A DNA stretch of 56,969 nt from an uncultured candidate division Zixibacteria bacterium (GTDB lineage Bacteria > Zixibacteria > MSB-5A5 > GN15 > PGXB01): the NCBI GenBank assembly GCA_937925655.1, contig CALAMC010000007.1, forward strand, positions 1-56,969. Reading direction: 5' to 3'. Each line of letters begins with the position of its first letter. The stretch's first letter is position 1. Shown here in pieces: positions 8,424 through 17,347 of the stretch. Below the pieces are notes generated by a model. That model was not told the origin of the DNA and made no database searches. It saw nothing but the letters and a program-made list of their open reading frames with translations. The position numbers and the translations under genes are program-made.

Positions 8424-10049
8424 TTATTCCGTCAACTCCGATAGAAAAATCAGCTGATGCTCCCGGGTGCCGATATCCAGCCGGTCCAGAATGAAATCCA
8501 TGATGCCCGGGCCGTATTTGGCCATGAAATAACTTATGCCTAACGACCGTTCCTGAAGATTCCGATATGGCATCAGTGCCGTTTCCAGACGATATATCTG
8601 CTCGCGGGTCATCTTTTGACCCTTCTTATGAGAACTGAAGGCCTTTTTCTCAAGATTATTGAGGGCATAATCGAACTTGCCCCAGGTTTGCTCGACCATC
8701 GTTTCGAGAGATTCGTCAAATGCAACCAGCTGTTTTCCTAATGCACCATACAGGTCCCGCAACTTATCCTTGAAGTCACCGAAACTAATTTCCAGGTCCG
8801 GCGGAAATGTGGTCGCCACGATACGGTTTATCAGTTGCTCAATATCGCCGGTCAAATCGGTCAACTCCAGACCATACTTGACCATGTGCTCCTCGTGATG
8901 CCTTTCCACCAGCGTCGCACTCGGCCGGGCGAAATAATAAGGCTGCACCATCTTGAACAAATTGAATAACTGCCCGATCTGACAGAAATAGGCTATTTCC
9001 GAGGGCCCTCCGGCCTGGGCCACAACCGGGAACAAATACGACTGCCACAACGGTCGGGTGAGAACGTCCGGCGAAAATTTTTCCGGGTTTCGTTCAATTA
9101 AATCCAATAGTCCCGGCAAACCGATCGGGCGATTCTCCACGATAAACGATTCGTCAGCAAAATGTATGGCGTCGCGGCCGGGGTTATGGTAAAACAAATG
9201 CACCGCCGACAGTTTCTTTTCGGCCTGAATATGATAGCGGTCCATCTCGATCGTCGTCGCCGTTTGCTCCAGAATCGATTTGACGTTGAAATACTGCTCG
9301 ACAATCTTGCGGAAAAACTTGCGCGAAAGCGATTTTAGTTCGGCATCGGCCGGCGAGAAGAAAACCAGCCCCAAATCGGGCAGAATGTCGGTATAGAGCC
9401 GCGCGAACGAATCGACAAACCCCGCATTATGAGAATAGGCCGAAAACAACCTGCGGATGAAATCCTCCGCGAATTCCGACTGCCCAAAATGCTCCTTGGT
9501 GCTTTTAACCAGTTGTCCGTGCATATCCCGATCGGTAAAATAAATCTCCGAAACCGGAATATTCGGCGTGGTCTCGGCGCCGTAAACCAGCTTCCCGATT
9601 GAACCATCACTCTCGATATAGTGATAATGATTTATTTCCTCATAGTCATGGTCATCGGAGGCCATCCAGAAAACCGGTACCACGGGCCGCTTCAATTCGA
9701 CTTCAAGCTGCACCGCCTTTTTGACTATTCCGATGGCCTTATACAAACTGAACAAGGGTCCCCCGAACAGGCCCACCTGCTGACCGGCAAATACGCACAG
9801 GGCGTCCTTTCGGCGCAATTTCTCAATGGATTCAATCGTCTTCGGTTTGGCCCGGTATTCTTTATTCTGCCGAACCAGTATATCACACAGCGTATCACGA
9901 TCGGCGCCGGGAGTATGCATAGCCGACGCCGCCTGCGCCGGCGATTTGGTCCCCAGATATTTATCCAGCGAGGGATCACCCGCCATAAAATTCATGTATA
10001 GTTCGCTATAATGAAATTCTTTAACCGGTTTGACCAGTCGCTTCGGCAT
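8424..10049 (-). CDS. bshC: Putative cysteine ligase BshC
   Basis: The 541-aa product matches the usual BshC length. It carries the family N terminus 'EFHYSELYMNFMAG', the central 'VFWMASDDHDYEEINHYHY' (about residues 125-145), a Rossmann-like core and a C-terminal coiled-coil region. BshC is thought to add cysteine to glucosaminyl-malate, the last step of bacillithiol synthesis. I chose the ATG at 10049 because GGGAAGGAAG precedes it at 8 bases and it gives the family's length; an in-frame ORF extends to 10106. The first 29 bases overlap the end of the RND pump gene, joining thiol synthesis to the efflux operon. Confidence 0.92.
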   Translation of the reverse strand: MPKRLVKPVKEFHYSELYMNFMAGDPSLDKYLGTKSPAQAASAMHTPGADRDTLCDILVRQNKEYRAKPKTIESIEKLRRKDALCVFAGQQVGLFGGPLFSLYKAIGIVKKAVQLEVELKRPVVPVFWMASDDHDYEEINHYHYIESDGSIGKLVYGAETTPNIPVSEIYFTDRDMHGQLVKSTKEHFGQSEFAEDFIRRLFSAYSHNAGFVDSFARLYTDILPDLGLVFFSPADAELKSLSRKFFRKIVEQYFNVKSILEQTATTIEMDRYHIQAEKKLSAVHLFYHNPGRDAIHFADESFIVENRPIGLPGLLDLIERNPEKFSPDVLTRPLWQSYLFPVVAQAGGPSEIAYFCQIGQLFNLFKMVQPYYFARPSATLVERHHEEHMVKYGLELTDLTGDIEQLINRIVATTFPPDLEISFGDFKDKLRDLYGALGKQLVAFDESLETMVEQTWGKFDYALNNLEKKAFSSHKKGQKMTREQIYRLETALMPYRNLQERSLGISYFMAKYGPGIMDFILDRLDIGTREHQLIFLSELTE

Positions 10050-13000
10050 CGTCGAGACTTCCTTCCCTGATTTTAACCGTTTCGCCCCCCATAAAAAAGG
10101 CCACAATATCGTCTATTATCGTATATACGACCGGGACGACCACCAACGTCAAGGCCGTTGAACTGATCATACCTCCGATGACGGCCCGCGCCATCGGCGC
10201 CCGGAATTCGGCCCCCTGACCCAGGCCTAAGGCAATCGGCAGGACTCCGAAAATCAGCGAAATCGACGTCATAAATATCGGCCGGAGTCGTATTGGGCCG
10301 GCAATCAATATCGCCTCTTTCCTTTCAACACCACGATAGCGGTTCTGCTTGACAAAGTCAATCAACAATATGGCGTTTTTGGTCACCAGCCCCATCAGCA
10401 TGATTATGCCGATCAGGGAAATAATGGACATCGAATCGCCGGATATGAGGAGCGCCAGGATAGCACCTATCAACGAGAGCGGGAGAGAAAACATGATCGA
10501 CAGCGGGTCAAAAAACGACTCATACTGCGACGCCAAAAGCAGATATATGAATATTACCGCCAACAACAACGCTTGAAACATATAACCGAATGATTCCTGC
10601 TGAATGTCGGCGGTCCCGGTCCGAGTGATGCTGTAACCCGCCGGGATATTTAATTCGGGAAGCGCCGCCTCGACCTGTTCGATAATCGTTCCGGAAAAGG
10701 CCGTCGACATGGCATTGGCCCCGACCGTGACCTGCCTCATCCGATCCAGACGATTGTACTCGCCGATGGCCGATGCTTTTTCCAGCGATGCTACCTTGGA
10801 CAGCGGCACCAGAAACGTCCTGATGCCGGCAATTTCCTTATTGCTTTCGATCAGTAATCTCCCCACCTGGGCCGTATTTGCGCGGTCCTGCTCATTCAAA
10901 CGAACCCTGACGTCATATTCGCGGTTCCCCTCTTTATAGCGCGTCACCACTTCACCTTCAATCAGGCTTCTGACGGTGGAACCGATACCATACACATTCA
11001 AACCGAGGTCATTGGCCAGTTTCCGGTCAATATTAACGCGTAATTCCGGTTTCCCCTCCTGAAGATTATTCTTTATATCAACCGCTCCGGGAACCGAACG
11101 AAACAGCCTTTCGACTTTATGAGCCAGATCCTTCAAAACATCCAGATCGTTGCCCCGGATGGCCAGCTCGGCCGCACGGTCTCCGCCCCCGCTGTGTTGT
11201 TCTTCTTTTGAAACCCCGAATTTTATGCCCGGATAACGGGACAAAACCTGCCGAACACTGTCTACCATGACATGGGCCGTCAGCTCTCTTAGATCCTTGT
11301 CCACCAGCTTGACCAGAATCGTCCCTTCATTGACCGGACGTTGTCCGCTCCCAATGGTCGTAAAAATAAGCTCAATACCATCGAAATTATTACGAATCAG
11401 CTTTTCCACGTCGGCAAACCGTTGTGATGTAACCTCCAGATCCGTCCCGGGCGGCGTTTCGACCATCACCACCACGCGACCTTCATCCGATTCCGGCATA
11501 AACTCGGTTCCGACAAACCGCCCCAGAAATAACGAACCCAGAAACACTACTGTCGCGATTACCATGACGGTTAATCGATGCTCCAGCGACCATTCCAGAA
11601 TACTGCGATAACGTTTATTTATACCGTTGAAAAATTTATTCCACGGAATCGTGATTTTCAAAATCAGATAGTACAAATGGTAAAACCACCTGGCCAAAAA
11701 GAATTTCGGTGGCTGTCCCACATACCCCTCCGGCCGCAACCATCGGGCGGAAAGCATCGGCGTCAGCGTGAACGCCACGAATAATGACACCAGCACCGAA
11801 AAAGATACCGTCATCCCGAACTGAAAGAAAAAGCGTCCGACAATACCCTTCATGAAGGCCACGGGCAAAAACACGACCATGATCGAAAAGGTCGTCGCCA
11901 TGACGGCCAGCCCGATTTCCTTGGTCCCTTTAAACGCCGCCTTCATGGGCGGTTCCCCTTCCTGCAACCGCCGGAATATGTTTTCGATGACAACTATGGC
12001 ATCGTCGATTAATAGCCCCACCGCCAGCGCCAAAGCCAGCATCGACATCATGTTGATGGAAAAACCGAGGGCGTGCATGAAAGTGAACGTGGCGATAATC
12101 GACGTTGGAATGGCAATGGCCGAAATGATGGTCGAGCGAATATCGGCCAAAAATAAAAATATGACCAGCACGGCCAGAAAGCCGCCGTAATATATATTCA
12201 TCAAAACTTCATGAATGGCATCTTCTATGAAGTTCGAATAATCGACGACGACGTTGATATCCATATCGGGCGGTAAAATTCTTTTGAGTTCGGCAATCTC
12301 CTTTTTGACGCCGCGGGCAACCTCGACCGTATTGCCCCCCGATTGACGGGTTATATTGAGCGTGATCGCCTCATGCCCGTCAACCCGGGCCAGCGAACGC
12401 TGCTCCTCGACACCGTCAACGACCGTTGCTATATCCTTCAGATAAACCGGTTGCCCGTGTGGATTATCGATGACGATGTCGTTGAATTGAGCGACCGATG
12501 TTAACTTGCCCATGGTCCGGACAAGGTATTCACGGTTCTTTTCGTTGACCCGGCCACCGGGAATTTCCAGATTGGCCGCCCGGATTTTCTGATGCACCTC
12601 GCTTACGGGAATTTCATAGGACTCCAGCTTGTCGATATCAAGATAGATATTTATTTCCCGCTCGAATCCTCCGACCAGTTCGACATTGCCCACACCGGGA
12701 ATGGCTTCCAGTCGCTTCTGAATATCCTCCTTGACCATTTCCGTGATATCCCGAAGCGGCCTGTTACCTGAAACGGTCAGGGACATGATCGGTTCGCCGG
12801 TGGGATCATACGAGGCGATAATCGGCTCTTCGATATCATCGGGCAGCTCGTCGCGAATCTGCGCCACCTTTTCGCGGACATCCTGCGCGGCATCCTTGCT
12901 GTCCATTTCCAGAATGAATTCCGCGAAAACCAGCGCATACCCCTCCTGCGATATGGACGTGATATGCTTGACCCCTTCGATCGGCCCGATGGCGTCTTCG

Positions 13001-13200
13001 ATTTCCTTGGCGACCTCCGATTCCACCGCCTCGGCGCTGGCGCCGGGATAAAAGACCTGCACCACCACGAACGGAAAATCGATTTCAGGCATAAGATCGG
13101 TGCTCATCTCGAAATACGACGTCAGCCCCAGCACCACCAGCGCCATGATCATCATGACGGTAAAGACGGGTCGGCGTATGGCAACATCGGCTAATTTCAC
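10021..13200 (-). CDS. RND multidrug efflux pump inner-membrane subunit (AcrB/HAE1 family)
   Basis: This 1059-aa protein has full AcrB length and plan: a first membrane helix, two large periplasmic loops and two six-helix bundles. Motifs include 'GLLIDDAIVVIENIFRRL' in TM4, the proton-relay region, and 'GIIMLMGLVTKNAILLIDF' in TM10. It exports drugs, detergents or metabolites by proton antiport with the adaptor and TolC-type channel encoded just upstream. The GTG start overlaps the adaptor stop by 4 bases (GTGA). Short-chain HAE1 branches of this kind are common in FCB bacteria. The substrate is unknown; linkage to bacillithiol genes hints at electrophile or thiol-conjugate export, which is inference. 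Confidence 0.95.
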   Translation of the reverse strand: MKLADVAIRRPVFTVMMIMALVVLGLTSYFEMSTDLMPEIDFPFVVVQVFYPGASAEAVESEVAKEIEDAIGPIEGVKHITSISQEGYALVFAEFILEMDSKDAAQDVREKVAQIRDELPDDIEEPIIASYDPTGEPIMSLTVSGNRPLRDITEMVKEDIQKRLEAIPGVGNVELVGGFEREINIYLDIDKLESYEIPVSEVHQKIRAANLEIPGGRVNEKNREYLVRTMGKLTSVAQFNDIVIDNPHGQPVYLKDIATVVDGVEEQRSLARVDGHEAITLNITRQSGGNTVEVARGVKKEIAELKRILPPDMDINVVVDYSNFIEDAIHEVLMNIYYGGFLAVLVIFLFLADIRSTIISAIAIPTSIIATFTFMHALGFSINMMSMLALALAVGLLIDDAIVVIENIFRRLQEGEPPMKAAFKGTKEIGLAVMATTFSIMVVFLPVAFMKGIVGRFFFQFGMTVSFSVLVSLFVAFTLTPMLSARWLRPEGYVGQPPKFFLARWFYHLYYLILKITIPWNKFFNGINKRYRSILEWSLEHRLTVMVIATVVFLGSLFLGRFVGTEFMPESDEGRVVVMVETPPGTDLEVTSQRFADVEKLIRNNFDGIELIFTTIGSGQRPVNEGTILVKLVDKDLRELTAHVMVDSVRQVLSRYPGIKFGVSKEEQHSGGGDRAAELAIRGNDLDVLKDLAHKVERLFRSVPGAVDIKNNLQEGKPELRVNIDRKLANDLGLNVYGIGSTVRSLIEGEVVTRYKEGNREYDVRVRLNEQDRANTAQVGRLLIESNKEIAGIRTFLVPLSKVASLEKASAIGEYNRLDRMRQVTVGANAMSTAFSGTIIEQVEAALPELNIPAGYSITRTGTADIQQESFGYMFQALLLAVIFIYLLLASQYESFFDPLSIMFSLPLSLIGAILALLISGDSMSIISLIGIIMLMGLVTKNAILLIDFVKQNRYRGVERKEAILIAGPIRLRPIFMTSISLIFGVLPIALGLGQGAEFRAPMARAVIGGMISSTALTLVVVPVVYTIIDDIVAFFMGGETVKIREGSLDDAEATGQTG

Positions 13201-14264
13201 AGTTCAACCTCCTCACCGGCGGCGTTGACAAAACGAACCATTTTAATCAGCGAACCGTCCTCAAGATAATCCTGACCGACCGTAATAATCGTATCGCCGG
13301 CTCCGATGCCGTCCAAAATCTGGACCAGACCGACAAACTCCGCACCAAGCCGGACTTCTTGCATCCGGGCCCTGTCCCCATTGACTGTAAATACATACTT
13401 CTTGTCATTCCGGTCGAGAACGGCGGCCCGCGGCAGGGCAACGATGTCGGTGAATGTTTCCACCACAATTTGCGCTCGCGCGAACATGCCCGGCATAAGA
13501 CTCCGTGATGAATTGTCTATTTCCAGCTCTACCGGAAAGGATCGAGTCGCCGGGTCGGCCGAACGGGCGACCTTTATTACGCGACCCGATGATTCCGCCC
13601 CGGCCACATTTTCGGCGGCGATACGAACCTTGTCGCCGACGTCGAAAAAGCCGATCTCTTCCCCGGTAACTCCGAGTTTCATGCGCAGCCGGCCCACCGT
13701 CGCCACCGTGGCGACCTGCTGACCGGCCGTGACAAAGTCACCCGATGAGACATCGATCGATGTGACCTTCCCGGAAATCGGGGTCGTCAATTCAACCAGT
13801 CTCCGGGCCGCTTCAAAATTGGCCCGAGAAACCTCAAATTCGGTTTTGGCCGCGTCATACTGCGTCTCTGCAATCGCCCCTTGTTCATAAAGATATTTGG
13901 CCTTAATGTAATTTTTCTCCGCGTTCTGATACAGCGATTGAGCCTGAATGAAATTGGAGCTGGGGCCGTTCTTGTCCAGAGTCATGATGACGGTTTCGGC
14001 GGCAACGTCTTGCCCGACCGAAACCCGTATCTTTTCCACCGCTTCATTTATTTTTGCCCGAATTACCGTCTGCTGTTCACCCTCAATGGTGCCCGTAAAT
14101 TCACGCGTCAGCACCTGCGATGACGTCTGCACGTACTCCCCCTTGACCGATACGAGTTTTTCTCTAACCGTGTTCTCGTTTTGGCTTCCGGAACAGGCCC
14201 AGACTGTAGCCACCGTTATAAATATCGATATCAGGCATTTGATGAAATGTGCACTGTCCTTCAT
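13197..14264 (-). CDS. RND efflux periplasmic adaptor (membrane fusion protein), lipoprotein
   Basis: The 355-aa product starts with a lipoprotein signal ending in 'ATVWACSGS', so it is probably anchored by a lipid. It then has the adaptor order: a beta-barrel strand, a lipoyl-like half motif ('RVSVGQDVAAETVIMTLD'), a helical hairpin (about residues 90-150), the second half ('LTTPISGKVTSIDVSSGDF'), and barrel and proximal domains. It bridges the pump and the outer-membrane channel. The ATG at 14264 has GAGG six bases upstream and is preferred to an ATG at 14276. Neighbours on both sides are pump partners. Confidence 0.92.
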   Translation of the reverse strand: MKDSAHFIKCLISIFITVATVWACSGSQNENTVREKLVSVKGEYVQTSSQVLTREFTGTIEGEQQTVIRAKINEAVEKIRVSVGQDVAAETVIMTLDKNGPSSNFIQAQSLYQNAEKNYIKAKYLYEQGAIAETQYDAAKTEFEVSRANFEAARRLVELTTPISGKVTSIDVSSGDFVTAGQQVATVATVGRLRMKLGVTGEEIGFFDVGDKVRIAAENVAGAESSGRVIKVARSADPATRSFPVELEIDNSSRSLMPGMFARAQIVVETFTDIVALPRAAVLDRNDKKYVFTVNGDRARMQEVRLGAEFVGLVQILDGIGAGDTIITVGQDYLEDGSLIKMVRFVNAAGEEVEL

Positions 14265-14280
14265 ATGTATCCTCATATTT

Positions 14281-15615
14281 TTAATTTGATTCCCATCCGG
14301 TCGCCCTTTTCAACGCGGCCCGGGCCAGACGATATTGAAAAATGGTTTGCGCCAGTTGACTTCGCGCCTGCGTCAAGGCCGTCTGGGCGGAAAGCACTTC
14401 CAGTTGCGTCCCCACCCCCGACTCATATCTTAAATCGGCGATGCGCATACCCTCCTCGGCCTGGGCAATCGTTTCCGACTGCGCCGTCAGAGCCTCGCGC
14501 GATTGCTGAAATCGATCGAATGCTTCCTCGACTTCCAGATGAATATCGTCCTCCAGCTGTTGCTGACGCAACATCGCCTGATAATAATCGACCCGCGATT
14601 TTCTCACTTCACCCAACGTCCGACCGCCGTCAAATAACGGTACATTTAAAAGCAGCGAAACGGTCAGGCTTTTGGACAAGTTCCTCTCGCCGATGCGAAA
14701 ATCTTCGCCGGAAGCGCTTAAGTTGTACGATGCGTTGGCATACAAGTTGGGATATAGCCAGTCGCCCTGGGCAATTCGTATCGCCTTTTCGTAGCCCCGC
14801 TTTTCGAGTTCGGCCTGGTATAATTCGGGACGATTTTGCATGGCCAGCGTCGTCAACGAATCCAAAGTGGGCAGCGCCACGGCCGACGTGTCGCTCATGT
14901 CGGGCGCTAGTCTGATTGTTTCATCGAGGTCAATTCCCAGATAAGTTTTAAGACGCTTGCCGGATATATTGACGTTCGACCGGGCCGCCAGTAACTGGGG
15001 CTCAAGATTCAGTTTCTCCACCCGGGCGCGAAGCAGTTCATACTCGGAAATCATTCCCTGCTCGTAATTTTTCTCCGCGACCTCGAGATTGTGACACAAC
15101 TGCTCATGTGATTTTTGCATCACCTCGAGCTGCGATTGTGTCAAAACCGCTTCGAAAAATACCGACTCGGCTCCGAACACGATGGCCGCCTCAACCTGGC
15201 GGACTTTTTCCTTCGAGAAATCACTGTAGATTTTGGCTATTTTCAATGCCGTCCCGACTTTGCCGCCGACATACAATGGCTGCGTCAATGACAGCGTCAA
15301 ATTAAAATCATTATTCTGCGCCGCCGGTATTTTGACAAACCCCTTCTCGTCAAAAAATTCCCCCGGCAAAAACATCTCGGCCTTCTTGACATTTCGCGTA
15401 TAGCGACCGTCGAGACTCAAAATCGGCAGTGCCCCCGACCGGGCGGAAATTATTTCGCCCTGGGCGCGGTCAACTTCTTTTTTCGCCTGCAACAACTGGC
15501 GGTTATATTCCAGGGCCAGTTCCCTGCATTTTTCAACCGTCAGAACCGTTTCCGAAAAAGCCGAACCGGCCGACCCGACCAGAATGACCAAAATTATCAG
15601 ATATCGTAATAACAT
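14281..15615 (-). CDS. TolC-family outer-membrane efflux channel
   Basis: This 444-aa protein has a cleavable signal peptide (MLLRYLIILVILVGSAGSAFS) and two repeats of the OEP domain, with long amphipathic helices. 'LTVEKCRELALEYNRQL' opens the first repeat and 'SRVDYYQAMLRQQQLEDDI' belongs to the second. It forms the trimeric outer-membrane duct of the tripartite pump whose adaptor and RND subunits follow. GGAGAC precedes the ATG. Only 15 bases separate it from tetR, so it is co-transcribed with its regulator. Confidence 0.93.
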   Translation of the reverse strand: MLLRYLIILVILVGSAGSAFSETVLTVEKCRELALEYNRQLLQAKKEVDRAQGEIISARSGALPILSLDGRYTRNVKKAEMFLPGEFFDEKGFVKIPAAQNNDFNLTLSLTQPLYVGGKVGTALKIAKIYSDFSKEKVRQVEAAIVFGAESVFFEAVLTQSQLEVMQKSHEQLCHNLEVAEKNYEQGMISEYELLRARVEKLNLEPQLLAARSNVNISGKRLKTYLGIDLDETIRLAPDMSDTSAVALPTLDSLTTLAMQNRPELYQAELEKRGYEKAIRIAQGDWLYPNLYANASYNLSASGEDFRIGERNLSKSLTVSLLLNVPLFDGGRTLGEVRKSRVDYYQAMLRQQQLEDDIHLEVEEAFDRFQQSREALTAQSETIAQAEEGMRIADLRYESGVGTQLEVLSAQTALTQARSQLAQTIFQYRLARAALKRATGWESN

Positions 15616-15630
15616 GGATGTCTCCGTCTC

Positions 15631-16212
15631 CTACCCTTTCAAATATGCTTTCATGATATTGACCAGTTCTTTCTCCTGCGATTCCAGATCCAGGCATTCC
15701 CGAAACATATGATGTTGTACAATCATGCCGTCCAGAACCGCCCCAAGAATACGCATCGTGGCGATACCGCTACCCATCGCCAGCCGTGTCCGCCGTGCGG
15801 CTCCTGTGGCCAGAGCGTCGATGATTTTCCCATATTCGTCCATCCAGTATTTCCGGATCCGGGGAATTTTAAGAGCCTGTTCCCAGAAAGGAATCGAAAA
15901 ATACTGCCCCTTTTTTATCAGCTCAAAACCAAAATGAATAATATCCTTGAAATAATCCTCACTATCCCCTGACTTTTCGACAAAGTCATACAACGGGGCA
16001 ATGTTATTGGTCCAATACTGCCGAATCACTTCAAAAAACAGCTCTTCCTTGCTCCCGAAATGAAAATAAACCGCACCTTTGGTCAGCCGGGCCGCCCTTG
16101 CGATGTCATCCACCGATGCCCCCGCATAACCCTTCTTGCGAAATAATTTCTCCGCCGCCCGCACCAGTTGGGCCCGCCTGACCTCCGCGGGCAGCTTCGG
16201 GCTTTGTTTCAT
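15631..16212 (-). CDS. TetR/AcrR-family transcriptional regulator
   Basis: The 193-aa product has the TetR helix-turn-helix near residues 17-60: 'RAAEKLFRKKGYAGASVDD' then 'IARAARLTKGAVYFHFGSK', a textbook match. The C-terminal ligand domain is alpha-helical and contains an AcrR_C-like region. It is the first gene of the efflux-bacillithiol operon and probably represses it until a toxic ligand binds. A near-perfect palindrome, TACTGTTCAGTA, lies 22 bases upstream of the start and is the likely operator, implying autoregulation. The ATG at 16212 is favoured by GAAAGG 8 bases upstream; a GTG at 16221 is the alternative. Confidence 0.94.
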   Translation of the reverse strand: MKQSPKLPAEVRRAQLVRAAEKLFRKKGYAGASVDDIARAARLTKGAVYFHFGSKEELFFEVIRQYWTNNIAPLYDFVEKSGDSEDYFKDIIHFGFELIKKGQYFSIPFWEQALKIPRIRKYWMDEYGKIIDALATGAARRTRLAMGSGIATMRILGAVLDGMIVQHHMFRECLDLESQEKELVNIMKAYLKG

Positions 16213-16233
16213 CCCGGCCACCTTTCATATACC

Positions 16234-16245
16234 TACTGTTCAGTA
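16234..16245 (-). promoter_or_regulatory. Probable TetR operator
   Basis: TACTG-TT-CAGTA is a perfect inverted repeat, extended by ATA/TAT outer matches into an imperfect 22-bp palindrome (about 16229-16250). It sits between the tetR start codon and the putative promoter, where repressor binding would block transcription. The spacing and form resemble AcrR/TetR operators. Confidence 0.65.
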
Positions 16246-16271
16246 TCTATAATATATCCCGAAAAGTATCT

Positions 16272-16299
16272 AAAATAATTCGATATACGAATCTGTCAA
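16272..16299 (-). promoter_or_regulatory. Putative sigma70-like promoter of the tetR-efflux-bsh operon
   Basis: On the minus strand TTGACA (16294-16299) is followed after 16 bases by TATTTT (16272-16277). The -35 box is a perfect match and the -10 is fair. The palindrome operator lies about 27 bases downstream of the -10 box, so the repressor could block elongation or open-complex formation. Confidence 0.5.
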
Positions 16300-16360
16300 G
16301 GACATTGTTACAGGTCTTCGGCTAAATTTTCGTTAAAAATGAATTCCCGAAATCTTCGAC

Positions 16361-17347
16361 CTATATCCACTTCTTCTTCTTGAAAAAGAATATCATGAGC
16401 AGCGTGATCAGGACCAGTATTACCCAAAAAAAGACATACCCGTATTTCCAGTCCAACTCCGGCATATATTTGAAATTCATCCCCCACAACCCCACCAGAA
16501 AAGTCGGGGGCATCAGGATAACCGTAAATATCGTAAGAACTTTGATTATTTCATTGGTATTTGTCGATACGCTCGAGAAATACACTTCCAAAGCCGAAAT
16601 CAACGTATCCCGATGCGACTCGGCCAGTTCGATAATTCGCGTCATATGGTCGTGGATATCTCTGAAATAGAGCGCCGCCCGTTCGGAAATGATGCTGTAC
16701 TGACCTCGACTGATATGGCTGATAAGCTCCCGCTGCGGCAGGGCGACCCGTTTCAACTCGTAAATATCCCGGCGAAGGGTAAAAATACTCTTGACCGTTT
16801 CCTCATCCGGCTCACTTAAAACTTTCTCCTCGATTTCATCGACCGCCTTTTCGAAATAATCGAGAACCAGCGAATAATTATCGACCATGGCATCCAGCAG
16901 GGTATGAAACAGAAACTCCGAACCCCGCGACATCAGCCGCTCATCCTTGAGCGCCCGACTGTAAAGCCGGTTGAAAATCCGGTGAGGCTTTTCATGAACC
17001 GTCACGACCGTGTTGCGCGTCAGGAAAATACTGACCTCCTCAAGCCGGATTCCCTCATTGCGATTGACGTAATCGACAATCTGGAATTCGGCGTAAAGGT
17101 AATTTTTATAGTCGTCAACCTTGGAAATAGGCATTTCCGTGATAACGTCATCTTCCTCGATGACGTCTTCGATAGCCAGCGGATGGAAATGAAAATCGTG
17201 GGTCAGGATGAACGATTCCTTGTCATCCGGATCAGTCATATCGATCCAGAGCAGGACATCCGGGGCGGCAAACAGAGCGTCAAAATCAGCGATACCGTCG
17301 ATTTGCTCGACCGGTCGATCCGGCCTCCAGTAAAACGATCTAATCAC
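16361..17347 (-). CDS. corA: CorA-type magnesium/divalent cation transporter
   Basis: This 328-aa protein has a soluble N-terminal funnel domain and two C-terminal membrane helices. The signature 'GMN' occurs as 'LWGMNFKYMPEL' (about residues 287-298) at the end of TM1, and the protein ends in a lysine-rich tail (KKKKW), as CorA does. It forms a pentameric channel for Mg2+, Co2+ or Ni2+ uptake. The GTG start overlaps the stop of the preceding flippase-like gene (GTGA), so the two are an operon. No terminator is obvious between it and tetR. Confidence 0.93.
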   Translation of the reverse strand: MIRSFYWRPDRPVEQIDGIADFDALFAAPDVLLWIDMTDPDDKESFILTHDFHFHPLAIEDVIEEDDVITEMPISKVDDYKNYLYAEFQIVDYVNRNEGIRLEEVSIFLTRNTVVTVHEKPHRIFNRLYSRALKDERLMSRGSEFLFHTLLDAMVDNYSLVLDYFEKAVDEIEEKVLSEPDEETVKSIFTLRRDIYELKRVALPQRELISHISRGQYSIISERAALYFRDIHDHMTRIIELAESHRDTLISALEVYFSSVSTNTNEIIKVLTIFTVILMPPTFLVGLWGMNFKYMPELDWKYGYVFFWVILVLITLLMIFFFKKKKWI

